This document shows positions 53,388 through 61,480 of a stretch of 64,000 nt of DNA, piece by piece (the stretch's first letter is position 1; each line of letters begins with the position of its first letter). Below the pieces are notes generated by a model. That model was not told where the DNA came from and searched no databases. It worked only from the letters and a program-made list of their open reading frames with translations. The translations under genes were made by a program, and so were the position numbers. The DNA is from Actinomycetes bacterium (GTDB taxonomy: Bacteria > Actinomycetota > Acidimicrobiia > Acidimicrobiales > Ilumatobacteraceae), in the NCBI GenBank assembly GCA_021414085.1, contig JAIOPC010000009.1:62001-126000 (forward strand). The letters run 5' to 3'.

Positions 53388-54248
53388 CTAAGGCCCTAAC
53401 CAATTGGGGCTAACCCAATCAGGGAACCACAGTCGTCGGTGGTAGTCCATTGCGTCGTCGGTGCTGATGGTCGGAATACCGAACATTGGACGGAAGCGGT
53501 CGATGACAGTTTCGACCGCCATGTAAATCCCGTCCATCAGTGAACTCATATGGCGGCGGTCGGTGGGCACCACGACTCCGGTCTTGGCGAGAAACACTGC
53601 AAGCATGGGTTTCATGTCCTTGTGCACTTCCTGACGGCTGGCATAGGTAAGCACCATCACCACCTCATCGCGCTTCAACGGCTTCAGCGGAGTAATGATC
53701 GAAGTGGGGAAAGTCCAGCCGCCAAAGAGTCCGAACGCGCCCGCGGCGAACACCAGTAGATGACGGTGCTTATCGATGACGTTGAGCTTGTGGAGCCACC
53801 ACAACCCGCTATCCCGCGTTCCGCCCTCGGTTGCGTAGGGCTGGACCGCCCTGATTTTCGAGAGGGCGATGTCGCTCACCCCGCCGCGGACGACGACCGC
53901 TGGTTGTGCCACGCGGTCGATGTAACGGAACTCCGCGGACCTGATGGGGAACTGGGTCAGTTCGTGAGGCTCACCGCCGTTGAGTAACACCAGTTGCCAC
54001 GCGAGGTGGTCAAGCGCGCTGCGCAGGTTGTGAACGAAATCCCCGAGCAAGGCGGCGAAGTGGTCAGGCAGGGAGGGTGGGTCGCAGTCGGTGCGCCAGA
54101 CATGCTTTCGTCCGTCGTTGTGCACGTCTACGACGAATCGATAGAGGTCTTGCTCGAAGAACGCGCGGCTCTCCTCGTGAAGGGTGCGGGCGTGCTCCCT
54201 GGCGCGAGCCAGCTTGACTTCGACACCGCGCAGCGACGCTTCAGACAT
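53388..54248 (-). CDS. Hypothetical protein with HEPN-like R-x4-H motif
   Basis: A 286-residue protein. Near the N-terminus a helical pair includes LLGDFVHNLRSALDHLAWQLVLL, where R76 to H81 form the R-x4-H signature of HEPN ribonucleases; a coiled helix precedes it (KLARAREHARTLHEESRAF). The C-terminal two thirds (IRAVQPYATEGG, LNVIDKHRHLLVF) match no domain I know. HEPN proteins often act as RNase toxins or defence effectors. Whether this one is catalytic is not shown. Confidence 0.5.
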   Translation of the reverse strand: MSEASLRGVEVKLARAREHARTLHEESRAFFEQDLYRFVVDVHNDGRKHVWRTDCDPPSLPDHFAALLGDFVHNLRSALDHLAWQLVLLNGGEPHELTQFPIRSAEFRYIDRVAQPAVVVRGGVSDIALSKIRAVQPYATEGGTRDSGLWWLHKLNVIDKHRHLLVFAAGAFGLFGGWTFPTSIITPLKPLKRDEVVMVLTYASRQEVHKDMKPMLAVFLAKTGVVVPTDRRHMSSLMDGIYMAVETVIDRFRPMFGIPTISTDDAMDYHRRLWFPDWVSPNWLGP

Positions 54249-54296
54249 GAGCTAGAGGCATTCCATCAGACCGTCATCGAGTCATCTCAAGGAATC

Positions 54297-54641
54297 TCAG
54301 CGTGGTTTGCCCGAGCGTTCGCGCAGCCACCTAGTGATCTCGTCCGCAACTACCTTGGCCAACACCGCCGCCGCAAGCTTCACAGTTGGCTCCAACAGTT
54401 CGACTACGACTTGTCCGGCTGACGCCGACGCGCCCTGATCGAACTGGGAGTAGTGGAATTCAAGTTGCCAAGCGTCAGGGTGACCGGCCTGCTGGAACAC
54501 GTACTGGTCAAGGTGCGCGAGCAGTTCGTCTATCGACAGACCATCCAAGTCCTCGACGTTCTCAGACCGAGACTCGACGACGCCACCCTGCCCAACGAAC
54601 TCGCCCGCCCGAACGTTGACCGTGACTCGTAGCTCGTCCAT
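54297..54641 (-). CDS. Hypothetical protein with acidic N-terminal half (114 aa)
   Basis: About 114 residues from ATG 54641 (MDELRVTVNVRAGEFVGQGG). An upstream frame to 54761 exists but encodes an atypical Cys/Arg-rich stretch in an iteron-like region and is not used. The C-terminal part is helical (VKLAAAVLAKVVADEITRWLRERSG). No family recognised. It is co-directional with the HEPN-like gene, 48 bp apart. Confidence 0.45.
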   Translation of the reverse strand: MDELRVTVNVRAGEFVGQGGVVESRSENVEDLDGLSIDELLAHLDQYVFQQAGHPDAWQLEFHYSQFDQGASASAGQVVVELLEPTVKLAAAVLAKVVADEITRWLRERSGKPR

Positions 54642-54727
54642 CTCAGTTTGAGATTGTGACACAGGGTCAGCAACACGACCACCAACGCCATCAGCACGAA
54701 CGCGGGACTCTGCACACGCCACACCAC

Positions 54728-54879
54728 ACCACACCTCGTCACGCCCGCGACACCACAGCAAACTGTGGTCTCACTACAAGGTTTGCGTTTGTTGCGGTGT
54801 GATCTTGTCAAGAGCACTTACTCGAACGGTGGAAATTGTTGCAAGGTTGACCACACCTCGGTCAGGGTTCACCACACCT
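54728..54879. repeat. Iteron-like repeats in a 490-bp non-coding region, candidate origin
   Basis: ACCACACCT occurs at 54728-54736, 54850-54858 and 54871-54879, the last two exactly 21 bp (two helical turns) apart and embedded in longer similar sequence. A perfect hairpin, ACCACAG-CAAA-CTGTGGT, sits at 54752-54769. The region 54642-55134 has no convincing ORF and lies directly upstream of the primase-like replication gene, as expected for an origin or control region. Confidence 0.5.
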
Positions 54880-54932
54880 GGTTCATCAGCGAGTCGTGAT
54901 GCCCTCGACATCTTCACCGCATATGCAAATGA

Positions 54933-55162
54933 AAGATGGATTCATCTCGCGAAATGCTCGCGCGGCGTGTATGACTCGGATTGTCCAAGTCGTGCGTAAC
55001 AACGCGCGTTGAAGTTGTGCGTCGCCGTTGCAAACGGCACCAATCGCCAGTATGAGGTAACTCCCTCGGCTCAGCCGTGAGAAATTGAAATGCCCGAGCG
55101 CTGTTGATAGCAGCCTCGGGCTTGATCACAAACAATGGAGTTGTTTGAGATGGATTCATCTT
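54933..55162. promoter_or_regulatory. Two AAGATG-N4-CATCTT sites before and over the replication gene start
   Basis: The 16-bp motif is found at 54933-54948 and at 55147-55162 (each 15 of 16 matches to AAGATGGATTCATCTT). The second site contains the ATG at 55150. Binding there would block translation or transcription start, so autoregulation by an island-encoded DNA-binding protein is the simplest idea. Confidence 0.55.
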
Positions 55163-57009
55163 ACATTCCCGGTTCCGTCGGGCCGATCACGAATCACGAC
55201 CTGATTCGCCTGGTGCGTGCGATGGCAGACCCGTTTGGCGCTGTGTTCTACCTCAACCGCGACAACAAGCGCGACGGATGGGCGGACTCAGTTGAAGAGG
55301 CCGTCGCCTCTGGTCGCCCATTCGTTGTGCAAGCACGCGACGACATTCTCGTTGTCGATCACGACCGCGACGATCCACTAGTTCATGAGTTCGTTGACGA
55401 GTTCTGCAGCGACTACGACCATGTCGTGTGCCTGAGTGGCCAGGGCGAGCATCAGCACGGTTTCATCCTCGTTGATGACCCAAACGCTCGTGCGGGCCTA
55501 CAGGCGGCAGCCAAGGACTTTGGGATCGCCGATGCGCAATTCGCCCGCCCGATTCGTCCGCCCGGTTCACCTCATCGGATGGGTGGACACTCTCGTCTGG
55601 TTGGCGTCACTGTCGAGCAGGCAATCAAGACTCTCTACAGGCCACCACGCCAAAGCCATCTGGGCTACAAGGCACAGGCAGCGCTCTACGGCGGTGGTAT
55701 TGGGTTTGTGTCGAGCACGAACCCCAATGGTGATTCAAGTTGGGCGTTGGCGTCAGCGACGATGGGGCTGATCAATGCTCGGTACAGCGATGACCAGGCA
55801 TGGCACACGCTGATGAACAACGCAGGTGGCGAATCCCTCCGCAAGAAGCTCGACGCAGGTTGGTCTGAGGCGAAAGCCAGGCGTTGGTGGATGAAGCAAT
55901 ACGTCGGTGAGGCGAGAAGGAGGGTCGCTCTTCGTCCGACGATCCGTAGTGATCACGACGCGTTGCAACTCGTCTCTGCGGTGTGGGCATGGACGGCAGC
56001 AGTTGCGTGGAAGGGAACCGGCGGTGCCAACAGCTACGCCGTACTTGCTGTGTTCCTCGCCAAGGCAGAAGAGTTGCATCGAGTACACGACCTCGGTCTG
56101 TCCGTTCGACAAGTTGCAGAAGGGGCAGGACTCGGCAGTCCAAGCACAGCTTCCAATGCAATCAAGCGTCTGATCGAACTCGGAGTTCTTGAACGATTGC
56201 CTAGAGGCAACGGCTTCTCTAACCCTGACTTCCACGGTCCCACTTCCGACCGCTTCTCAATCACTGCACCGAAGGCGATGTCTCAACCGGAAGAGACAGC
56301 ATGGCAACAGGGGCTAGCCCAGGACACAAACCAGGTACCACTAGAACAGTCTGAGTCATGGGGGTGTGAGAGGGATTGTTCTCCTAATGCGTCTCACTTC
56401 TTTAGCCATGACGCCTTTCGTCATGGAGCGTTGAGTAAGCCGAAGCTGCGTATCTGGCAGGCCCTCGACCGTCTACACCCGATGAACACGAAACAGATCG
56501 CTCACAAGCTGCTGTACAAGAGCACCTCCACACCCGCCAAGCATCTGAAGCAGTTGGAGGCTGAGGGCCTTGTTCAACTCACTGCCGACGGTTGGGTCCA
56601 ACTTGAGGGTGATCTCGATGCGATTGCTGAGCGCCGCGGTACGGCTGGCAAGGGTGAAAGGCAACGACAACAACACACCAACGAGCGCAAGCTAAGCAAC
56701 GAGAATTTCGCGAAGAGCAACCTTCCCCGCTTCATTAGCTGTCACATCAGAGCCACCGACTCATCGAAGACGATCACGCATGACCAGTTGGTTGCCGAGT
56801 ATCGAGCGTACTGCTGTGAACGCAAGGTGAAAGAAGGTCCCAAGCGCGATCACCAGCTAATGGCTGCGATCACTGAAGCCTTCGAGGGTGCGACGTTCAT
56901 GGATGAACAATCCTCACAGTTCCACAGGAGAGGAACTTGGTTTGGAATCAACGTCGTCGATTCGCCCATCGCAACGCTGTGTCTCCGAGCGGCGGAGTCA
57001 GTCTCGTGA
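55135..57009 (+). CDS. AEP primase-like replication protein with winged-helix domains
   Basis: Up to 624 residues; ATG 55135 or ATG 55150. The N-terminal domain has DDILVVDHDRDD (residues 69-80), the hhDhD site of archaeo-eukaryotic primases, then SGQGEHQHGFILVDD with the conserved His (H108) and RPIRPPGSPHRMGGH. Downstream come two probable winged-helix regions (LSVRQVAEGAGLGSPSTASN, and TKQIAHKLLYKSTSTPAKHLKQLEAEGL) that could bind the origin. No helicase P-loop is seen. It probably initiates replication of the excised island. The gene is coupled to the next one by a GTGA overlap. Confidence 0.65.
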   Translation: MELFEMDSSYIPGSVGPITNHDLIRLVRAMADPFGAVFYLNRDNKRDGWADSVEEAVASGRPFVVQARDDILVVDHDRDDPLVHEFVDEFCSDYDHVVCLSGQGEHQHGFILVDDPNARAGLQAAAKDFGIADAQFARPIRPPGSPHRMGGHSRLVGVTVEQAIKTLYRPPRQSHLGYKAQAALYGGGIGFVSSTNPNGDSSWALASATMGLINARYSDDQAWHTLMNNAGGESLRKKLDAGWSEAKARRWWMKQYVGEARRRVALRPTIRSDHDALQLVSAVWAWTAAVAWKGTGGANSYAVLAVFLAKAEELHRVHDLGLSVRQVAEGAGLGSPSTASNAIKRLIELGVLERLPRGNGFSNPDFHGPTSDRFSITAPKAMSQPEETAWQQGLAQDTNQVPLEQSESWGCERDCSPNASHFFSHDAFRHGALSKPKLRIWQALDRLHPMNTKQIAHKLLYKSTSTPAKHLKQLEAEGLVQLTADGWVQLEGDLDAIAERRGTAGKGERQRQQHTNERKLSNENFAKSNLPRFISCHIRATDSSKTITHDQLVAEYRAYCCERKVKEGPKRDHQLMAAITEAFEGATFMDEQSSQFHRRGTWFGINVVDSPIATLCLRAAESVS

Positions 57010-57362
57010 GTTATCGGCCCAACGATGAGCCGTTACCAACCGTTCGCGGCCTCATCTCGCCGATGCCGCGATGGCTGTACGCCCCTAGCGACGACGTGGT
57101 ACGACGGGCGCGCTTCGATGACATCGCGGCCATGAAAGTGAGAAGCGCCGAGCGGCTAGAGACCTACCTTGAGTTGGCACGCCTTGAGCACAACCTGGCG
57201 TGCGACGATTGGTGGATGGCCGACAACACCTTCGATGACGGCCCACCAACCGCCCCGCGAGAGCGCGGGTTGCTGTGGACGACGCGGGATGGGTATGACG
57301 ACTACGACGTGTGGCCGAGTACGTCCACTCCGATGTCGTTCGATAGCGAGCTTCTTGAATGA
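57006..57362 (+). CDS. Hypothetical protein in the replication operon (118 aa)
   Basis: About 118 residues starting at GTG 57006, overlapping the stop of the primase-like gene by 4 bp. The sequence is rich in Trp, Asp and Arg (PMPRWLYAPSDDVVRRARF, ACDDWWMADNTFDDG) and contains no known motif. It overlaps the next gene by 4 bp. The tight coupling suggests a role with replication or mobilisation. Confidence 0.5.
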   Translation: MSYRPNDEPLPTVRGLISPMPRWLYAPSDDVVRRARFDDIAAMKVRSAERLETYLELARLEHNLACDDWWMADNTFDDGPPTAPRERGLLWTTRDGYDDYDVWPSTSTPMSFDSELLE

Positions 57363-58654
57363 CAACGGGTGTGGAACAGCAGCCACTCATCGGAGCCTTC
57401 CGATGGAACGCACCGGGCAAGCCATTGAGCTTGTATCGCGGGCTAGTCGCCATCAACGGTGACCCAGCCTCATGCGACATCAAGCTGGACACGTCTAACG
57501 GCCTCAGTGTTCGGTGGGAGTTGAAGAACATCAATCAGCATCTTGATGACGAGATCGACATCGTCCTACGCCGTGGCCCCTGGCGAGGCAACACCATTCG
57601 AGCACTTGTTCTCGGTAGCGACGGATACGGCGTCATCGCTAGGCCGCAGAGTATGGGTACAGGTCAACCGATGGTTCGAGTCGTCAGCCACTGGTTCAAC
57701 CTGCCAGTCCTGCTCATGCTGGGCTTGCTCGCCGAAGACAATCGCCGTTGGCGAGGAAGATGGTTCTGCGTCGCCGGTGAGTGGTCGATCACTCTCGATA
57801 GCAGATTTGATCTCATCAACGTCGAGGCAGAAACGGCGAACACCACGCGGTCGGCCATGACCCACGTTTGTGATCTTCACCGAACAGATGGCAACGCGTT
57901 TGAACAGGTCGAGGCGGCACACGTACTGGCTGGACTTCAGTTGGCGTTCTCATTCGCATTAGGTAGATGGATCGCCCCCGCACTGCCCATTGGTTACAAC
58001 GACGACGGAGCGCCGGTGTGGACGCAATGGGGACCGTGGAGATGCGATCCGATGCATGGCTCCGAGTCCTGGCTCGACACTCATCGAGCCGACGACCTAG
58101 CCGCGTTCGTTGCGTTGTTTCTAGACGCATGGCTCGACCCCTCGCGTCACGACATTGTGAAGTACTACGCACACCACGTCATTGCGGCAAATCATTCCGG
58201 CACGACCACCGAGGGCCGCATCATGCTCGCTCAGGCAGGGATGGAATACCTGTCGTGGGTCACGAACGTGTTGAGCGGCAGAATGTCGAAGACGGCTTAC
58301 GAGAGGACCTTTGCTCAAGCGCATGAGGTTGTTCGTGGCCTGATTGGTGAAGCGCGAATTCCCTCAGGCATACCGAAGGAACTCGACACGCTGGCCTCGT
58401 TCGCAACCCAGACGAACGCGGATGGCCCGAGGGTGGTCAGCCAGGTACGGAACAAACTCGTGCATCCCAAGAACCCTGCCGCCGTCTACGAGATCGACAA
58501 CCTCGTTGTTGAGTCGTGGCAACTGTTCATGCACTACAGCGATCTACTGCTACTTAATTGGCTCGGATACACAGGGAGCTATATCTGGCGCTTGCCTGGC
58601 GGATTCGCTCACGCGTCGACCGTCGTTCCGTGGAGCCAGAAGCCTTCACCGTGA
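57359..58654 (+). CDS. Hypothetical protein with C-terminal HEPN-like motif (431 aa)
   Basis: A 431-residue protein. An N-terminal beta-rich region (1-190) resembles the N-terminal domains of large HEPN proteins such as ApeA-type effectors. The middle includes FSFALGRWIAPALPIGYNDD and WTQWGPWRCDP, and the C-terminal helices contain VSQVRNKLVHPKNP, an R-x4-H HEPN signature, preceded by MLAQAGMEYLSWV. Proteins of this layout are widespread but uncharacterised. An RNase or RNA-sensing defence role is inference. It is coupled by 4 bp to the preceding gene. Confidence 0.5.
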   Translation: MTTGVEQQPLIGAFRWNAPGKPLSLYRGLVAINGDPASCDIKLDTSNGLSVRWELKNINQHLDDEIDIVLRRGPWRGNTIRALVLGSDGYGVIARPQSMGTGQPMVRVVSHWFNLPVLLMLGLLAEDNRRWRGRWFCVAGEWSITLDSRFDLINVEAETANTTRSAMTHVCDLHRTDGNAFEQVEAAHVLAGLQLAFSFALGRWIAPALPIGYNDDGAPVWTQWGPWRCDPMHGSESWLDTHRADDLAAFVALFLDAWLDPSRHDIVKYYAHHVIAANHSGTTTEGRIMLAQAGMEYLSWVTNVLSGRMSKTAYERTFAQAHEVVRGLIGEARIPSGIPKELDTLASFATQTNADGPRVVSQVRNKLVHPKNPAAVYEIDNLVVESWQLFMHYSDLLLLNWLGYTGSYIWRLPGGFAHASTVVPWSQKPSP

Positions 58655-58730
58655 AGGCGGCCTTGAAGCGTGCGGCCCAAACCGCCTTGTACGAGTAAAC
58701 GAAACAGTCCCTTACGAATAGCTTGCAGGA

Positions 58731-59570
58731 ATGGACAGAGAGCATTGGACGCTCAAATCGACCTGGCGTTACAGCAAGGTTGTCAATCTGTCGCATGACG
58801 AGACCGAAATCCTCTGGCGATATCCGTTCGCTGAGCGTGGCACCGAGTCCCTCGACGAGCGAGTGTTCTTTGAAGACTTCGTAGAACTCGCGTCCGACGA
58901 TGCGTCTCCTGCCGACTTCCTCCGGTTCGCCAAGCGAAGCGGCCCGATGCTGATATGCGAACACGAGCTGCCAGCAACACACATCGACGTGAGCGCGGGC
59001 AGGTACATTCCCGGCGAATTGATCGACACTCACCAACCCGAGGTTCAGTTTGGTCGAAGGGTGATCGTTGAGCGAGTCTCGACTTGGCGGTCCCTCGCCC
59101 AGCAAGGACATGCGATGCTCGCTATCGCTCACGACCTCCGACGCGGAGTCGAAGTCGAATTGAAGACTTGGGAAGCAGTACGCCCCCTCGTTCCGACGCT
59201 GCAGAATTCCGTGGCGACGAAGCCGCTCGAAGGTCTTGCTGTTCAGCGCCGGGCGCTCGCGTTGGCGGTGCAAACCTGGCTCGACTGGAGCGACGCCCGC
59301 GTCACATACACCTGGGATGACGAACTTGCAAACACCGAAGGTCGTTCGATTCCAAGTGCACGTATCGGAGCGAGCAGCTTCTTTGGTTCCCTCGCTCTCA
59401 GCCTGACGTTGGCTATTGCGCGGGCTCCGAGGTTCGAGGTCTGTACTGGCTGCGGAAAGTCGTTCACCCCGAAACGCCCCCGCGACCATTCCAAGAGGAT
59501 TTGGTGCGACTCTGCAGAGTGTGCAAGGGAAAAGAACCGACGCGAGGTGAGACGATCCCGCGCAAAGTGA
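58731..59570 (+). CDS. Hypothetical protein with C-terminal CGNR-like zinc finger
   Basis: A 279-residue protein. The C-terminal 45 residues hold CTGCGKSFTPKRPRDHSKR followed by WCDSAECAREKNRREVRR, a C-x2-C ... C-x4-C zinc finger with a basic tail like that of CGNR proteins, which bind DNA or RNA. The rest is helical and shows no known domain. It sits between the HEPN-like gene and the integrase gene (convergent, 10 bp apart). Confidence 0.55.
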   Translation: MDREHWTLKSTWRYSKVVNLSHDETEILWRYPFAERGTESLDERVFFEDFVELASDDASPADFLRFAKRSGPMLICEHELPATHIDVSAGRYIPGELIDTHQPEVQFGRRVIVERVSTWRSLAQQGHAMLAIAHDLRRGVEVELKTWEAVRPLVPTLQNSVATKPLEGLAVQRRALALAVQTWLDWSDARVTYTWDDELANTEGRSIPSARIGASSFFGSLALSLTLAIARAPRFEVCTGCGKSFTPKRPRDHSKRIWCDSAECAREKNRREVRRSRAK

Positions 59571-59580
59571 TTCGGAGGGG

Positions 59581-60492
59581 CTAGGGGAATAGGCGTTTGT
59601 GCTCGCTCTGAGCGATCTCGGCCGCGGCTTGCGCGGCGTACCTCCCAGGCATTTCTGGCGATGTCCAACCTGCCGCAGTCATCAACCCAGTTTGCGACAG
59701 GCCAGCGAGCAGCCACCTCACGGCGAGTCTGCGGCGAAACTGATGCGCGGAGACAGTTTCTCCCAGCGCTGCGCCCTTTCGATGCAACATGAGCCTCACG
59801 CCGTCCGCTTCAAGACGCTTGCCACTTCGGGCAACCCACAACGGTGATTGCGACTCAACTGGCAGTGCGCTCACCCCAGTGCGCTCGCGTAACCAAAGGA
59901 GAAGTGTCTTGATGCACTGGTCGTCCAGGAACGCATAACGACCCACGCCAGTCTTGGATTGGCGAATCAGCACCGTTCCTTTGGTCAGATCAACATCGCC
60001 GACGTTCAACGCGACCAACTCACCACGACGGCAACCCGTCGAGTTGAGCAACGTCAGGATTGCCTTGTCGCGTCGCCCGATGAAGTTGCTGGCGCAGGAT
60101 GCCAGCAGCGCCGCATACGTCTCGTCGGAAACGTACGGCTGTGGACGAACCTGCTCCTTCGGCATTGTCACTTCGTTGCATGGGTTCGATGCAACCAGTT
60201 CTTCATCGACCAGCATTCGGAACAGTGCCTTGATGGCAAGCCACCTGAATCTGCGCTTAGACGCCGTGTCGCGTTCACCGATCCAGGCGATCACTTCGGT
60301 TCGGCTGAGGCTCGTGACATCAACGACCTCTGCAAGCAAGGGGCGAAGTTGTCTGCAGTACTCGTTGATCGTTCCAGGAAGCAGACCCCGACCCTCCAGG
60401 TCAACGCGAAGAAGCCCGAGCATGTAGCTCTGCGGGGTGTTCTGGTTAGCGGTCACGAAGGCATTCAACGAGCGCTGAGGTTGAACAAACAC
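59581..60492 (-). CDS. Tyrosine recombinase (island integrase)
   Basis: A 303-residue site-specific recombinase. Catalytic residues are visible in order: Arg in STGCRRGELVAL (about 155), Lys in RQSKTGVGRY (about 180), H250-x2-R253 in SAHQFRRRL, the second-half GW at 275-276 and the nucleophile Y285 in MPGRYAAQ. A SAM-like N-terminal core-binding domain spans 20-100. It is encoded about 200 bp from the tRNA-Phe attR, transcribed away from it, and should catalyse integration and excision at the 74-bp repeats. Confidence 0.93.
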   Translation of the reverse strand: MFVQPQRSLNAFVTANQNTPQSYMLGLLRVDLEGRGLLPGTINEYCRQLRPLLAEVVDVTSLSRTEVIAWIGERDTASKRRFRWLAIKALFRMLVDEELVASNPCNEVTMPKEQVRPQPYVSDETYAALLASCASNFIGRRDKAILTLLNSTGCRRGELVALNVGDVDLTKGTVLIRQSKTGVGRYAFLDDQCIKTLLLWLRERTGVSALPVESQSPLWVARSGKRLEADGVRLMLHRKGAALGETVSAHQFRRRLAVRWLLAGLSQTGLMTAAGWTSPEMPGRYAAQAAAEIAQSEHKRLFP

Positions 60493-60658
60493 TTACGCAC
60501 GGCTTACACCAGTCGGGGTTAAACCGTGACAAGACCATTGGCCCCGTCTCTCGATCCACTATGAACTTGCGCACGCAACCCGCTCCAATCCGCCCAATGA
60601 GGGCCGTTAGGCGGAGGGTCAAGTCCACTGCTCTGAGCAGCGAATCGGGCCGAAAAAT

Positions 60659-60732
60659 CAACAAACCCCCTGGTCAGGGGGCTTGTTCGTGGTCGAGACC
60701 GGCGTCGATCCGGTGACCCTACGCTTTTCAGG
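60659..60732. repeat. attR: 74-bp direct repeat overlapping intact tRNA-Phe
   Basis: Pairs with 38292-38365 (one mismatch). This copy contains the 3' part of the functional tRNA-Phe and its terminator, so integration restored the gene. Confidence 0.93.
60660..60687 (-). terminator. Intrinsic terminator of the tRNA cluster
   Basis: A 12-bp stem (60660-60671 with 60676-60687, one G-U pair, 4-nt loop) lies just after the 3' end of tRNA-Phe on the minus strand, followed by a run of five T residues in the transcript direction. A copy lies in attL. Confidence 0.8.
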
Positions 60733-60762
60733 CGTATGCTCTGCCGACTGAGCTACTCGACC
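60690..60762 (-). tRNA. tRNA-Phe (GAA)
   Basis: The minus strand folds into a full cloverleaf with acceptor GGTCGAG/CTCGACC, discriminator A, and anticodon loop CTGAAAA giving GAA. The 3' CCA is not encoded. It is the integration target of the island. Confidence 0.95.
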
Positions 60763-60799
60763 GTTGTGGCTTGATTATCCGTTCGGGTTGGCACCCGAG

Positions 60800-60873
60800 C
60801 GGTCCCGACGGGACTCGAACCCGCGACCTCCGGCTTGACAGGCCGGCGTGAACTCCAACTTCACCACGGGACC
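60800..60873 (-). tRNA. tRNA-Asp (GTC)
   Basis: Cloverleaf with acceptor GGTCCCG/CGGGACC, discriminator G, T-arm GGGTTCGAGTCCC and anticodon loop CTGTCAA (GTC). CCA is not encoded. Confidence 0.95.
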
Positions 60874-60901
60874 AGTGTGGTAATTGCTTGTGTCAATTGC
60901 G

Positions 60902-60974
60902 CACCCCCAACGGGATTCGAACCCGTGCCGCCACCTTGAAAGGGTGGTGTCCTAGGCCACTAGACGATGGGGGC
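60902..60974 (-). tRNA. tRNA-Glu (TTC)
   Basis: Cloverleaf with acceptor GCCCCCA pairing with TGGGGGT, anticodon stem CCACC/GGTGG, loop CTTTCAA (anticodon TTC) and T-arm CGGGTTCGAATCCCG. First gene of the Glu-Asp-Phe cluster. Confidence 0.95.
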
Positions 60975-61051
60975 TAGTTCGTCCTCCGGTTGAGAGCGTC
61001 GAAACACTATCAGCCGGTGCCTGGTTTTCCGCTAGGCGTTACCGTGCACCC

Positions 61052-61480
61052 GTGCGCCTCTCGCTGCAGCCATCTCTCGACCCAAACGACTATGGGTTCA
61101 TGCACCAACTGCGGGTTCGGTTCGCCGAGACCGACGCGATGGGCATCGTGCACCACAGCCGTTACCTGCCCTGGCTGGAAGCCGCCCGCGTCGAGTACCT
61201 ACGCGACCTCGGGCACCCCTACGCGGAACTGCGTACGGAGGGCATCGATTTCACGGTGCTGGAGGCCTTCGTGCAGTACCGCCAGCCCGTGCAGTTCGAC
61301 GAGTTGGTCGACGTACACCTGCGCTTGGGCGAGGTCACCCGAGCAACGTTTCAGATCGGATACCTGCTCACCGTTGCTGGCCAAACCCGTGCGACCGGCG
61401 TGACCGTGCACGGCTGCGTGAACGCACAGGGTCGCCCGCTGCGCATGCCCGCGTGGCTACTCAACCTTGCTGACCACTGA
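61052..61480 (+). CDS. Acyl-CoA thioesterase, YbgC/4HBT family
   Basis: A 142-residue hot-dog-fold protein with GTG start. The active-site region RFAETDAMGIVHHSRYLPWLEAARVEYL holds the catalytic Asp of the 4-hydroxybenzoyl-CoA thioesterase family (D in ETDAMGIVHH). It hydrolyses short or aromatic acyl-CoA esters in the cytosol. Substrate not defined. It overlaps the convergent DUF2017 gene by 20 bp. Confidence 0.88.
   Translation: MRLSLQPSLDPNDYGFMHQLRVRFAETDAMGIVHHSRYLPWLEAARVEYLRDLGHPYAELRTEGIDFTVLEAFVQYRQPVQFDELVDVHLRLGEVTRATFQIGYLLTVAGQTRATGVTVHGCVNAQGRPLRMPAWLLNLADH

Larger units (their letters stand above)
38292..60732. mobile_element. Integrated genomic island in tRNA-Phe (about 22.4 kb)
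   Basis: The segment is bounded by the 74-bp direct repeats at 38292-38365 and 60659-60732. A tyrosine integrase gene (59581-60492) lies next to the intact tRNA-Phe, the classical arrangement for tRNA-targeted integration. The cargo includes a primase-like replication protein, a serine recombinase, a type I restriction-modification system and several nucleases. No conjugation or phage structural genes are seen, so the element is probably a satellite or mobilisable island rather than a self-transmissible element or prophage. Excision would use the two repeats as attL and attR. Confidence 0.88.

Noticed and set aside
38292-60732. Prophage interpretation of the island
   Set aside because: No terminase, portal, capsid, tail or lysis genes are seen, and no conjugation genes either, so a satellite or mobilisable island fits better.
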